From Macrotis lagotis (taxonomy: Eukaryota; Chordata; Mammalia; Peramelemorphia; Peramelidae), in the NCBI RefSeq assembly GCF_037893015.1, contig NC_133661.1, positions 184,328,306 through 184,392,305 of the forward strand: DNA of 64,000 nucleotides. The letters run 5' to 3'. Numbering within the stretch: position 1 is the first letter of the stretch; each line of letters starts with the position of its first letter. This document shows, piece after piece, positions 12,001-24,559 of the stretch. A program made the position numbers and the translations under genes. The notes under the pieces are model-generated. The model saw nothing but the letters and a program-made list of their open reading frames with translations, searched no databases and was not told the DNA's origin.

Positions 12001-14978
12001 TCAGCTTTTCCTCTAAGAATTTGGGCACTGTCCCACTGGGTGTATATATATTCAATATTTAAATGACTTTATTGTTTATGGTACCTTTTAGGAGGATAAA
12101 GTTTCCTTCCTTAACTCTTTTAACACTATTTTTGCTGCTGCTTTGTCTGATATAAGATTGCTACCCCTGCTTTTTTTACTACAGCTGAAGCAAAATATAT
12201 TTTGCTCCAACCCTTTACCTTTACTCTATATGTATCTCTCTCTGCTTCAAATGAGTTTCTTGTAAGCAGCATATTGTAGGATTCTGGTTTTTAATACACT
12301 CTGCTATTTCCTTACATTTTAAGGGAGAGTTCATCCTATTCACATTCAAGGTTATGATTACTAATTCTTTATTGCCCTCCCTGCTATCTTCCTTCCATTT
12401 GCATTTTCCCCCTTTCTCCCCCTTTATCCATATTCCCCAGTCTTTTGTTTCTGAATACCACCCCCTTCAGTGTGTTTTCCCTCCTATATCACACCCTGCC
12501 CTTTCTTTCCCTTTTCCCTTTTTCCCTTTTCCCTTCCCTTCCTTTTGTTATTTCCCCTTTCTCCCCCCACTCCCCTTCCCTTTCTCTGTCCTCCCCTCCC
12601 CTTTCCCCTTTTAATACTTGAAAGGTTAGATGTTTTATAAATTAACTGAGTATGTGTTGGTTGACTTTAAGCCAAGTCTTATGAGAAGAAGATTCAGGTG
12701 TTTCTCATCTGCTCCCTTCTTCCCCTCTATTACCATAGGTTTTTTTGTACCTCTTAGTGTAATGAGATTTACCCCATTCACTCCCCTCCCTCCTCCAGTC
12801 TCTTTCCTGTCCCCCTTTTTAAGGAGGTAGTGTTTTTTAGATCATTCTAAGTCATAGAAAATTCTGAATTTCTTTCCCTTCTAATTCAGTATATTCTATC
12901 AAATAGAGTCAAAATTCCTGAGAGTTTTTATGGTCTTTCTCCCAATTGGGGTTAAAGCCAGTCATATCTCTTTAGATAGCAGTCTCATACATAGGTCATG
13001 AATGTCCATCATTTCTGGCTAGGTATATTCTCTCTCTGTTAGAGTTATAATTCTCAAGACTTATGAGAATCTCCTCCCCACCCATGCTGGGATATAGACA
13101 GTTTCAACTTACTGGATTGCATTTTTTTCCTTTTACCACCACCCTTTTTTTTTTTACCTTTTCATGTGTCTCTTGAACCTCCTGTTTGATGTCCAAATTA
13201 TCTGTTTAGCTCTGGTCTTTTCACCAGAAATTTTTGGAATTCTTCCATTTCGTTAAATGTCCATCTTTTTCCCTGGAAGAGAAGCCTCAGTTTTGTGGGA
13301 AAGTACATTCTTGGCTGCATTCCAAGCTCCCTTGCTCTTCAAAATATTTCGTTCGAGGCCCTTCAATCCCTTAATGTTGATGCAGCCAGGTCCTGCGTAA
13401 TCCTTACTGTGGCTCCTTGGTATTTAAATTGTTTCTCTCTGGCTGCTTGCAGGATTTTCTCTTCTATCTTATAGTTCTGGAGTTTGGCCACAACATTCCT
13501 TGGTGTTTTCATTTTAGGATCTTTTTCTAGTGGGGATCAATGTACTCTTTCAATAGCTACTTTGCCCTCTGATTCCATGATATCAGGGCAGTTTTCCATC
13601 ACTAGATCCTGTAATATTAAGTCCAGGCTTTTTTTCTCTCTTCAGTGTTTTCAGGAAGACCTATAATTTTCAGGTTGCCCCTCCTCGATCTATTCTCAAG
13701 GTCAGTGGTTTTGTTGATAAGGTATTTTACATTTGCTTCTATTTTTTTTATTTTGTTAAACAGACTCTTGCTGTCTCATGGAGTCATTAGTTTCTGTAGA
13801 CTCCCTCCTTTTTTTGGGGGGGAGGAGTTTTCTTCATTAACCTTTTGCAACTCCTTTTCCAATTGGTCAATTCTACTTTTGAAAGAGCTTTCCATTTGAC
13901 CAATTGAGGTTTTGAGAGAATTAATTTCTTTTTGCATTTGCCCATTTGAAGAGCTGAGAGATTTATTCTCCTTTTGTGTTTGTCCAATTGTACTTTCTAA
14001 GGTTTTGTTTTCTTTTTGCAGGTTATTAATTGTCTCTCCCAAATTTTTAAGCTCCTTCCTTATTTCTTCAAGGAAGTCTTTCTGTGCTGAAGACCAGATT
14101 GTATTCTCCTCAGAGGTTCCAGGTCTCTCTGAGTTAGGGTCTTTCCCGTCCAAGAATTTTTCTATGGATCCACCTTACCGCTGACCCTTCTTCATTTTGC
14201 TATTACCTGAGTTGGGGAGGGGCTGGTTCACAGGGGCTTTGGATCAATAAAGCCTTTACTCTCTGAGTGCAGTTTCTCTGGCTGGCCAGCAGGAGGTGCT
14301 GGTTGCTTTCCCTGGAGTATCTGTGACCTTGGTTGAGGCCTTCTCCCTTTCCTTGAAGGGAGGAGTTGGAACTATTGAATTCTTTTACCTTCAATCAATG
14401 GTGCTCTTTACCCTGGCCTGAGGTCATTCCTCAGCGGCACTGGTTCTTCTGCTCACACACCTGGGCCTGAGGCAGAAGTAGTTTGCATTTGTTTGTTAGG
14501 GAAGAAGTCTGAGTCGTAATGGGACTCAGACCAGAAGAGCCCAGGGATGGTGTCCAAAGCATTCCTGCTCCAGAACTCTCCCCCCAGCCCTGTCCAGGAT
14601 CTCCCGGGGGACAGCACCAACACCAGAGACAGCTCCAATACCAGAGCATCTGCTCCCCTGCCAATTCACACCCCTGTCGTCCAGCCCCACCCTGATCCAG
14701 CAGGTCTGGCTCTCGGGCCCTCAGACTTCTGGTTTGAATTCAGCCGTTGATATGGCTGATCCAGGGCTGATCCTCCCTTTGGGCCCAGACTCACCCACTC
14801 AAATTCGGCCAAATCTGCTGCCAGAGACAAATCCCGAGGTAGATGTTGTTTCTCCCAACTTTTCTTTCTGGGTTTTGTGGGTCGTATTACTTTTAAGAGG
14901 TTTGTTTCATGTGATAGATGGGGAAGAGATCAGGAGACTTTAGAACTGTGCCTGTCTTCTTTCTGCCATCTTGGCCAG
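9036..14978 (-). mobile_element. Antisense L1, both ends present but internally deleted
   Basis: The 3' end is at 9036 (T-rich on the plus strand). The 5' end is at about 14978 (CCATCTTGGCCAGAG). The 5' UTR is about 14160-14978. ORF1 runs from MDGKDPNSERP at 14153 down to about 13240, with coiled coil, RRM and CTD. A purine-rich inter-ORF spacer covers about 13240-12350. Broken ORF2 runs from an endonuclease start near 12350 to a C-terminus near 9410 ([19 protein letters not shown]). At about 10885 an internal deletion removes the central RT including the FADD motif. The target-site duplication is AGTACCTGAGTTTA / AGTATCTAAGTTTA. The element is non-autonomous. Confidence 0.92.
13776..14153 (-). 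pseudogene. L1 ORF1 N-terminal remnant (RNA-binding chaperone)
   Basis: Longest open part of ORF1 in this L1. It begins MDGKDPNSERPGTSEEN and forms a heptad-rich coiled coil with repeated NLQKENK, GQMQKE and IDQLEKELQKVNEEN blocks. L1 ORF1p normally trimerises through this coil and binds L1 RNA. A frameshift in a poly-G/poly-C run near 13815 ends the frame in SSPPKKGG. The RRM and CTD continue in other frames. Confidence 0.8.
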
Positions 14979-16520
14979 AGTATCTAAGTTTAAATCTGGC
15001 CTCAGACACTTAATAATTACCAAGCTGTGTGGCCTTGGGCAAGCCACTTAACTCCAATGCCTCGCAAAAAAAAAAAAATAATAATAAAAAGAAGAATTGG
15101 CCAGACGGAAAAAAGAGATAAGAAAGCTCTCAGAGGAAAACAAATCCTTCAGAGGAAGAATGGAGCTAAAGGAAGCTGATGACTTTACAAGAAATCAAAA
15201 CGCAATACTTCAACACCAAAAGAATGAAAAATTAGAAGAAAATGTGAAACATCTCACTGAAAAAAACAACTGATCTGGAAAATGGATTCAGGAAAGACAA
15301 TTTAAAAATTATTGGGATACCTGAAAGTCATGATAAGGAAAAGAGCCTTGACCTCATTTTTAAAGAATTCCTATAGGAAAATTTCCCAGATATCCTAGAA
15401 GCAGAGGGCAAAAATAGAGTATCCAGCGATCTCCCCAAGAAAGAGATCCAACAAAAACAACCCTCAGGAATATTACAGCCAAGTTCCACAACTCCCAAGT
15501 CAAAGAGAAATATTACAAGCAGCCAAAAGATCACAATTCTAATATCTTGGAAATGCAGTCAGGATCACTTAGTAGCAAATACATTAAGGGTTCACAGGGC
15601 TTGGAATATAATATTCTAGGAGGCAAAAGTGTTTGGAATGCAACTGAGAATCAACTACCCAGCAATACTGAGCATCCTCTTCAAGGGGAAAAGATGGACT
15701 TAAATGAATCTAGGGAATTTCAATTGTTCTGGTTGAAACAACCAGAGCTGAACAGAAAGTTTGACCTTCAAAAACAGGACTCAGGTGAAGCATAAACAGC
15801 AGAGGAGAAGGATAAAATATGAGGGACTTAATGATGATGAACTGCATGTATTCCTGCATAGAAAAATGATACTGATAATATTCATATAAAACTTCTCATT
15901 TAATAGAGCAGGTAGAATGAGCTTTTATAGATATAATATATTGTATTACAGATATAAAATATTGTAAAAATGGAGTCAATGGTTAAAAGGGAAATGTAAT
16001 GGGATTAAGAGAAATGAGAGGTGGAATAGGCTAAGATATTTCATACAATAAATTTTTTTATTGCGATGATATGGAAGTGGGGGAAGGTGAGGGGGGATGA
16101 GGGAAACTTCACTCTCATCAGAGGTGATTTTGAGAGGAAACAGCATATACACTCAATGGGGTATAAACATCTAGAGTAAAAAGAAGAGAAGATGGACAGG
16201 GGGAAGGGTGGGGATATTGGAAAAATATGGAAGTAGCTTTTGTAAAGGACTTATCATAAAGAATGTGATCCACCCAAGACAAAGCTGGTGGTATTAGAAC
16301 ACAGACTGAAGCATATTTTTTTCTCTTTACTTTATTTCTCATGAGGGTTTATATTCTTCAGGGGGAGGGGGTATTATGTTTACTCTTAAACATCATTTGC
16401 ACAAAATAAAAATAAAAAAAGAATCAGTCAAGCAAATTTTTTTCAAAAAATGAAAAATTAGAAGAAAATATAACAAACCTCAATGGAAAACCAATTGACC
16501 TGAAAATAGAACCAGGAAAG

Positions 16521-16665
16521 GGACAGCTAGGTGGCACAGTAGATAGAGCCCCAGCGCTGGAGTCAGGAGGACCTGAGTTCAAATCTGATCTCAGACTCTT
16601 AATAATTACCTAACTGTGCCACCTTGGGCAAGTCACTTAACTCCATTGCTTTGCCCCCCCAAAAA
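16521..16665 (+). mobile_element. tRNA-derived marsupial SINE
   Basis: Complete copy inside the ORF1 remnant. The target-site duplication is AATAGAACCAGGAAAG / AATAGAACAAGGAGAG. Confidence 0.9.
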
Positions 16666-17227
16666 AATAGAACAAGGAGAGATAACTTCAGAATTATTGG
16701 ATTATATGAAAGTCATGATCAAAAACAAAAAACCTGGATGACATCTTTCAAGAAATCATCAAGCAAAACTATCCTGATATGCTAGAACCAGAGGATAAAA
16801 TAGCCATTGAAAGAATCCACTGATCACCTCCTAATAGGATACCAAATTGAAAGCATAAAGAAATATGATAACCTGATGTTGAAATTCCAGAATTATCAGA
16901 CAGCCAAAAAGAAACCATTCAGTTAGCAAGAATCACCAAACAGGATTACACAGGACTTGATAGCATCTGCATTAAAACATGGAAGAGCCTAGAGGGCAAA
17001 GGAACTTGAATTACACTCAAGAATCAATTACCCAGCAAAGCTGAGCATACTCTTTCAGAGGACAAGATGGACATTTAAAGAAATATGTGACTTTCAAATT
17101 TTCCTAATGAAAAAACCAGAGCTAAAGAGAAAATTTAATCTTCAAACCTAAAAACGTAAACAGGGAAAAAGAAAAATAATGTTTTTCAATTAGATTAAAC
17201 TGGTTATATCCCTACATAGTAAGATGA

Positions 17228-17272
17228 TTAAGAGACAGAGAGAGACAGAGAGAGAGACAGAGAGACAGAGAA
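17228..17272. repeat. (GAGACA)n-type microsatellite
   Basis: Imperfect AGAGACAGAGAG repeats in the L1 inter-ORF spacer. Confidence 0.85.
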
Positions 17273-17538
17273 TATACTTAGCCAGAAGTGATGGACCCTC
17301 ATGACTTTCATGTGACTCAGAATGATTTAAAAACAACACTTTCTTAAAAAGGGGGACAGGAAGGAGACAAGAAGAGGGAGGATATTGAATGGGGTAAATC
17401 TCATTACATTAAAAGTTACAAAAGACCTATTCTAATAGAAGGGAAGAAGGAGGGAGCTGAGAACCACCTGAATCTTCCTCTCATCAGACATGGCTTTAAG
17501 TTAACTTACACAAACAGTCAGTTAAGAAATTATCTTAA

Positions 17539-17660
17539 GGGGCAGCTAGGTGGTGCAGTATACAGAGCACCTGAGTTCAAATCTGGCCTCAGACACTTAA
17601 TAATTACCCAGCTGTGTGGCCTTGGGCAACCCACTTGACCCCATTGCCTTGAAAAAAAAG
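17539..17660 (+). mobile_element. tRNA-derived marsupial SINE, internally deleted
   Basis: Lacks the usual GCCCTGGAGTCAGGAG block. The target-site duplication is AAATTATCTTAA. Confidence 0.88.
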
Positions 17661-17696
17661 AAATTATCTTAACTTTCAAGTATTAAAGGGGGGAAA

Positions 17697-17750
17697 GGGA
17701 GGGAGGAGACAGGGAGGGAGGAGACAGGGAGGGAGGAGACTGGGAGGAGA
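17697..17750. repeat. 15-bp tandem repeat, about 3.5 copies
   Basis: The unit GGGAGGGAGGAGACA is repeated with one change, inside the purine-rich L1 inter-ORF spacer. Confidence 0.85.
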
Positions 17751-19774
17751 AGTAAAAGGAGACCTAATAGAAGGAAGGGAGGCAAAAAGGGGAAAAGGGA
17801 AAGGGGAAAGAAAGGAAAGGGGGCTTGACATAGGAGGACAAACACACTAAAGATGGCAGTATATAGAAGAAAAATACTAGGGAATATGGATAAAAGGGAA
17901 AAGAAGAAAATTACAGACAAAGGGAAGATAGCAAGATGGGCAAAAAAAGTTAGTAATTATAACTTTGAATGTGAATGGGATGAACTCTCCCTTAAAAGGT
18001 AAGCAAATAGCAGAGTGGATTAAAGACCAGTTAAAAAATTAATTAACCCAATTAAATTAAACCAAAAAGAACAATTAAAATATATATACTATAATATGGG
18101 GCTTACAAGAAACACATTTGAAACAGAGCAATTCATATAGAATAAAGGTAAAAGGTTGGAGCAAAATATATTTTGCTTCAGCTAAAGTGAAAAAAATAGG
18201 AGTAGCAATCCTTATCTTAGCCAAAGCAGCTGCAAAAAAAAGTTAGTGTTAAAAGAGATAAGGAAGGAAACTATATCCTCCTAAAAGGTACCATAGACAA
18301 TAAAGTAATTCATCATTAAATATGTATGCACCCAATCTTATAGCATCCAAATTTGTAGAGAAGTTGAAAGATCTACAGGAAGACATAGACAGCAAAACTC
18401 TACTAGTGGGAGACCTCAATCTCACATGCTCAGATTTTTAGATAAATCTAACCATAAAATAAGGAAGATATGGAGAGAAATAGATTGTTAGAAAACCTAG
18501 ACATGATAGACTTATGGAGGAAATTGAATGGGGATAGAAAGGAATACTTTCTTTTCTGCAGCACATGGCACTTACACAAAAACAGCATAAAAACCTAATG
18601 ATCAACTGCAGAAAGGCAGAAATAGTGAATATATCTTTCTCAGATCATAATGCAATAAAAATCATATGCAATACTGGACCAGGGAGAGACAGACCCAAAA
18701 TTAATTGAAAATTAAATATCCTCATGTTAAAAAAAGCAAATTATAGAAAGAATTATTTCATCATAGATAATGACGGTAATGAAACAACAAACCAAAACCT
18801 ATGGGATTCACCAAAGGCAACTGTCAGAGGATATATTATATCTTAAAATGTTTAAATGAATAAATTAGAGAAAGAGGAAATCAATGAACTAAATATGCAA
18901 CTAAAAAAGAGAGAAAGAACAAATTAAAAAACCCCAATTAAATACCAAAATAGAAATTCTAAAAATTAAAGAAGAAATTAATAAAATCAAAAGCCAGAAA
19001 ATACTGAACTAATAAATATAACCAAGAGTTAGTTTATGAAAAAAACTAATAAAATTGATAAACCTCTGGTGATTTTGATTTAAAAAAAGAAGCAAACTGA
19101 ATTGCTAGTATCATAAAAGAAAAGCCTGAACTCACCACCAATGAGGAGGAAATTAAAATAATAATTCAGAATTATTTTTCCCAACTCTATGTCAATAAAT
19201 TTGACAATCTAGATGAAATGGATGAATAGTTTAAAAAAATAAGTTTCCCAGGTTAAGTAAAGAGGAAATTAATACCTAAACAGTCCTATCTCAGAAAAAG
19301 TAATTCAACAAGCCATTATTGAACTCTCTAAGAAAAAATCTCCAGGACCAGATGGATTCACAAGAGAATTCTATCTAATATTTAAGAAACAATTCATTCC
19401 AATTCTATATAAGCTTTTAGGAAAAATAGATGAAGATGGAACTCTGCCTAACTCTTTCTATGACACCAAAATGGTGCTGATACCTAAATCAGGAAGAGTT
19501 AAAACAGAGAAAGAAAATTATGGACCTATCTCCTTGATGGATATAAATGCCAAAATCTTAAATAAAATCTTAGCAAAATGATTACAACTTATAAGCAGGA
19601 TAATACACTATGACCAAGTAGGGTTTATTCCAAGGATGCAGGGTTGGTTAATATTAGGAAATATTAGGAAAACTGTTAGTATCAATAATTATATTAATAG
19701 GTGCTGAAAAAGTTTTTGACAAAAAACAGCACCCATCCCTACTAAAAACACTAGAGACCATAGGAATAAATGGT

Positions 19775-20140
19775 TTGATCCATAGAATAATAAGCAATGT
19801 CTATCTGAAACCATCAACAAACATTGTATGCAATAGGGATAGGCTAGAGGTATTTTCAATAAGATCAGGGGTGAAACAAGGTTGCCCATTATCACCACTA
19901 CTATTCAGTATCATATTAGAAATATTAACCCCACCAAAAGAGAAGAAAAAGAAATTGAAGGAATTAGAATTGGGAAAGAAAAGAAAAAAACTCTCACTCT
20001 TTCCAGATGTCATGTTGGTATACCTAGAGAATCACAAAAAATCATTTAAAAAACTACTAGAAATAATCAACAACTTTAGCAAAGTCACAGGATATAAAAT
20101 TAACCCTCACACATCCTCAACATTTCTATTATATGAGTAG
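19775..20140 (+). pseudogene. L1 ORF2 reverse-transcriptase remnant with FPDV in place of FADD
   Basis: The open stretch carries SIRSGVKQGCPLSPLLFSIILEI (positions near 19860-19920), the conserved palm motif of L1 RT. It then reads LSLFPDVMLVYLENHKK where other copies here (36.3-39.8 kb and 50.95-57.6 kb) have LSLFADDMMVYLE. Both catalytic changes would abolish polymerase activity. Confidence 0.8.
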
Positions 20141-21419
20141 CAAGATGCAGCAGAAAGAGAAATCCCATTCAAAGTAACCTCAGACAATATAAAATACTTG
20201 GGAGTCTATTTGTTCAGGCAGACTCTGAAACTTTTTAAAAACAATTACAAAACACTTCTCATGCAAATAAAATAAAATTTATATTACTGGGCAAATATCA
20301 ACTTCTCATGCATAGGTTGAGCTAATATAATAAAAATGACAATTCTACCCAAACTAAATTACCTGTTTAGTGCCCTATCAATCAAAATTCCAAAAAGTTA
20401 CTTTAATGAGTTAAAAAAAAGTACTAAGTAAATTCATACACAGAAATAAAAAGTCAAGAATTTCCAGGGATTTAATGATAAAATGTGCAAAAGAAGGAGG
20501 CTTAGTATTACCAGATCTAAAATTATGTTATAAAGCATCAGTCCTCAAAACTGTCTGGTATTGGCTAAGGAACAGTGTTGGATCAGTAGAATAGACTAGG
20601 TGGAATAGCAGGAAATGATTAGAGTAATCCATTTGATAAAAACCAATAAGTCCAGCTATTGGGATAAAAACTCTCTCTTTGATAAAAAAAAAAAAAACTT
20701 TGGGGAAAATTGGAAATTAGTATGGAAGAAATTTCGATTAGGCCAACACCTTACACCCTATACTAAGATAAGAGCCAAATGGATACAGTATTTAGACATA
20801 AAAAACAATATCTATGGAAAGGGAAACAGTCTATGACCAAGGAAGAGATGGAGAACATTACTAAAAACAAACTAGATAAATTTGATTACATTAAATTAAA
20901 AAGTTTTTACACAGACAAAACAACAGTAACAAAGATCAAAAGAAATATAGTAAAGTGGGAAACAATTTTTGCAACTAGCATTTCTGACAAAGGACTCATT
21001 TCTAAAATATACAGAGAACTGAGTCAAATTTTCAAAGAAAAAAACCATTCCCCAGTTCACAAATGGTCAAAGGATATGCAAAGGCATTTTACAACTGAGG
21101 AAATCAAAGCAATCCATACTCATATCAAAAATTGCTCTAAATCATTACTTATCAGAGAAATGCAAATTAAAGCATTTCTAAGATACCACCTCACACCTCT
21201 CAGACTAGACAATATGACCAGAAAGGACAATGATCAATGTTGGAAGGGATGCGGGAAATCTAGGACACTACATTGTGGTGAAGCTTTGAACTCATCCAAA
21301 CTTTTTGGAGAGTAATTTGGAATTATGCCCAAAGGGCAATAAAAATGTGCATGCCCTTTGATCCAGTAATACAATTACTGGGTCTATACCCTGAAGAGAT
21401 CATGAAAAAGGGCATAAAC

Positions 21420-21923
21420 CTGATCATTGCCATCATGGGTCGCATGCACGCTCCCGGGAAGGGCCTGTCCCAGTCGGCTCTGCCCTACTGCCGCAGCATG
21501 CCCACATGGCTGAAGCTCTCGGACGACGTGAAGGAGCAGATCTACAAGCTGGCCAAGAAGGGCCTGACGCACTCGCAGATCAGTGTTATCCTGAGGGATT
21601 CTCATGGAGTGGTACAAGTTCACTTTGTCACTAGCAACAAGATTTTGATAATCCTAAAGTCTAAGGGACTTGCCCCTGATCTTTCTGAAGACCTTTATCA
21701 CCTGATCAAGAAAGCCATAGCTGTCCGCAAGCATCTGAAAAGAAACAGAAAGGATAAGGATTCTAAATTTCGTCTGATTCTTAATGAGAGCCAAATTCAC
21801 AGACTGGCTTGGTACAAGACCAAGAGAGTGCTTCCACCCAATTGGAAATATAAATCATCCTCAGCTTTGGTTGCATAAACTTTGGTTTTATGTACTAAAA
21901 TAATAAAATTACATTGATTTCAA
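21420..21923 (+). pseudogene. RPS13: RPS13 processed retrocopy inserted in L1
   Basis: Intronless copy of ribosomal protein S13 mRNA. It has a short 5' UTR (CCTGATCATTGCCATC, before the ATG at 21435), an open frame of 147 codons to the TAA at 21876-21878, a 3' UTR with an AATAAA-type signal, and a short A-tail. The frame starts [18 protein letters not shown] and ends SALVA. It is shorter than the usual 151 residues by four single-residue losses (near TWLKL, WYKTKRV and KYKSSS) and has several substitutions at conserved sites. The flanking duplication AAAAAGGGCATAAAC / AAAAAGGTCATAAAC shows L1-mediated insertion into ORF2 of the host L1. The first 180 bp are CpG-rich, suggesting modest age. 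It is open but has no promoter in view, so it is best treated as a pseudogene. RPS13 itself is a 40S subunit protein. Confidence 0.95.
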
Positions 21924-22415
21924 AAAAAGGTCATAAACATCACTTGTACAAAAATATTCATAGCAACTCTGTTTGTGGTGGCAAAGAATTGGAAATTGAG
22001 TAAATGTCCATCAATTGGAGAATGGCTGAACAAATTGTGGTACATGTGCATTATGGAACACTATTGCTCTATTAGAAACCAGGAGGGATGGGAAGTCAGA
22101 GAAACCTGGAAGGATATGAATGAACTTATGCTGAGTGAGATGAACAGAACCAGAAGAACATTGTACACCCTAACAGGAACATGGGGTTGATAATTGATCT
22201 AAATGAATTTGCTCATTCCATCTGTGCAACAATCAGATAATTTTGGGGTATCTGTGATAGAGTATACCATCTCTATCCAGAGAAAGAATTTTGGAATTTG
22301 AACAAAGACCAGACTATTACCTTTAATTTTAAAAAATTATCTCATTATGTGGTATTGCTCTTTTATTTCATTTTTTCCCTTAAGGATATGATTTCTCTCT
22401 CAACATTCAAATTGG

Positions 22416-24345
22416 ATCTGAAACAACATACCAAAACCTATGGGATTCATTCAAAGTGACTCTCAGGGGATATATTATAGCTCTAAATGCTTACATGAAT
22501 AAATTGGAGAAAGAGGAAATCAATGAACTAAACATGCAACTAAAAAAAATTAGAACAAAACAAAAATCCCCAATGAAATACCAAATTAGAAATTCTAAAA
22601 ATTAAAGGAGAAATTAATAAAAATCAAAAGCAAAAAAACTATTGAATTAATAAATAAAACCAAAAGTTGGTTTATGGAAAAAAACAATAAAATTGATATA
22701 CCTCTGGTCAATTTGATTAAAAAAAAGAAGAAAACCAAATTGCTAGTATAATAAATGAAAAAGGTGAACTCGCCACCAATGAGGAGGAAATTAAGAGTAA
22801 TAATTTGAAATTATTTTGCCCAACTCTATGCCAATAAATTTGATAATCTAAGTGAAATGGATGAATATTTACAAAAATAAAAGTTGCCCAGGTTAAATGA
22901 AGTAGAGATTAAATAGCAAGGTTGGTTCAATATTAGGAAAGCTGTTAGTATACTCAATTATATCAACAACAAACCTATCAGAAATCATGTGATCATATCA
23001 ATAGATGCTAAAAAAGCTTTTGACAAAATACAGCATCCATTCCTATTAAAAACACTAGAGAGTGTAGGAATAAGTGGACTGTTCCTTAAAATAATTAGTA
23101 GTATCTATTTGAAACCATCAACAAGCATTATATTCAATGGGGAGAGAATAGAGGCATTCCCAGTAAGATCAGGGGTGAAACATGATGATTTTGATTACTT
23201 TAAATTAAAAAGCTTTTGCACAGATAAAACCAATGTAACCAAGATCAAAAGAAATGTAGTAAATTGGGAAACATGTTTACAACTAATGATTCTGACAAAG
23301 GACTCATTTCTAAAGTAAACAGAGAACTGAGTCATATTTTTAAAACAAAAAGCCATTTCCCAATTGACAAATGGTCAAAGGATATGCAAAGGCAATTTAC
23401 AGATGAGGAGATCAAAGAAATCCATAGCCATATGAAAAAAATGCTCTAAATCATTAATTATTAGAGAAATGCAAATTAAAGCTTCTCTGAGCTACCACCT
23501 CATACCTCTCAGATTGGCCAATATGACCAGGAAGGATAATGATCATTGTTGGAAGGGTTGTGGGAAATCTGGGATACTAATTACACTGTTGGTGGAGCTG
23601 TGAACTCATCCAACCCTTCTGGAGAGCTATTTGGAACTATGCCCAAAGGGCAACAAAAATGTGCATACCCTTTGACCCAGCAATACCACTACTGGGTTTA
23701 TACCCTGAAGCAATGAGGAAAAAGGGTAAAAACATTACTTGCACAAAAATATTTATAGCAGCCCTGTTTGTGGTGGCAAAGAACTGGAAATCAAGTAAAT
23801 GTCCTTCAATTGGGGAATGGCTTAGCAAACTGTGTTATATGTATGTCATGTAACACTGTTGTTCTATTAGAAACCAGGAGGGATGGGATTTCAGGGAAGC
23901 CTGGAAGTATTTGCATGAACTGATACTGAGTGAGTTGAGCAGAACCAGAAAGACACTATACACCCTAACAGCAACATGGGAGTGTTGTTCAACCTTGAAG
24001 GACTTGCTCATTCCATCAGTGCAACAATCGGGAACAATTTTTGGCTATCTTTAAAGGAGAGTGCCATCTGTATCCAGATAAGGAGCTGTGGAGTTTGAAC
24101 AAAGTGCAAGGACTATTCCCTTTAATTTAGAAAAAAACAGATATCTTGTCTGATCTTGTTACCTCTTAGACTTCTCTTCTTTAAGGATATGATTTCTCCC
24201 TCATCACACCCAATTTGGATCAAGATACAACATGGAACCAAAGTAAAGACTGACAGAGTGCTTTCCATTGGTGGATAGGGGGAGGGAAGCAAGATTGGGG
24301 GGGAAATTGTAAAACAAATAATATCTTTAACAAAAATAAATTAAA
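22416..24345 (+). mobile_element. Sense L1 fragment with two internal deletions
   Basis: Begins in the endonuclease-RT linker (TTYQNLWDSF-like, about 22415). It skips from about 22917 to an RT segment reading DAKKAFDKIQHPFL (about 23000-23180). It then skips again at about 23185 to the C-terminal region (FDYFKLKSFCTDKT), and ends with ORF2 C-terminus and 3' UTR (to about 24330). The catalytic FADD block is absent. Confidence 0.8.
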
Positions 24346-24545
24346 AAAAAAAGAAAACAAAAAACATCCCATTTGGATCAATATATAACATGCAAACAAT
24401 GTAAAGATTAATAGACTGCCTTCTGTTAGGATTATGGAGAGGGAGGCAAGATTGGGAGAAAAAATGCAAAATTCTTAAATAAATTAATAAGTTAATAAAA
24501 AATAAAGTCTTAAAAAGTGAAAGAAAAGAAAAATAGAAGGACTGA
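24346..24545 (+). mobile_element. L1 3'-end fragment
   Basis: Repeats the terminal 'AGACTGCCTTCTG' block and the GGGAGGCAAGATTGGGAG segment, then an AT-rich tail. Confidence 0.7.
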
Positions 24546-24559
24546 TAAATGGAATAATA

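Larger units (their letters stand above)
8975..15085 (+). mobile_element. tRNA-derived marsupial SINE split by an L1 insertion
   Basis: The 5' half at 8975-9035 ends in GAGTACCTGAGTTTA. The 3' half at 14993-15085 resumes AATCTGGCCTCAGACAC and ends in a poly-A/AAT tail. The two halves make one complete SINE with the 5.9-kb L1 removed. Confidence 0.92.
7800..16420 (+). mobile_element. HAL1-type half-L1 (copy C) split by nested insertions
   Basis: The left part, 7800-8974, has a GGTTGAGCCAAGATGG 5' end, a leader with GC-rich text, and the start of ORF1 near 8610 (MSKQRKRG-like). The right part, 15101-16420, continues ORF1 (RKLSEENKS-like coiled coil, then RNA-binding and C-terminal domains to about 15795) and the non-coding tail. 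Between them sits a SINE that is itself split by an L1. ORF1 is frame-broken. The two halves share the SINE's target-site duplication AAAAAGAAGAATTGG (8960-8974 and 15086-15100). Confidence 0.8.
16425..22415 (+). mobile_element. Sense L1, 5'-truncated in ORF1
   Basis: Covers the ORF1 3' part (about 16430-17150), a purine-rich spacer (about 17200-17945), ORF2 endonuclease (from about 17950, TLNVNGMNSPLK-like), RT (about 19300-20150, with RSGVKQGCPLSPLLF), the C-terminal domain (20615-21400 and 21940-22190) and the 3' UTR. Many frameshifts. The catalytic FADD motif reads FPDV near 20000. Two SINEs and an RPS13 retrocopy are inserted. Confidence 0.88.

Noticed and set aside
12354..12830. Pro/Phe/Ser-rich plus-strand frames
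   Set aside because: Antisense translation of the purine-rich L1 inter-ORF spacer.
14203..14943. Several 60-90 codon frames in GC-rich DNA
   Set aside because: They fall in the antisense L1 5' UTR. CpG-rich but not a host gene promoter as far as can be seen.
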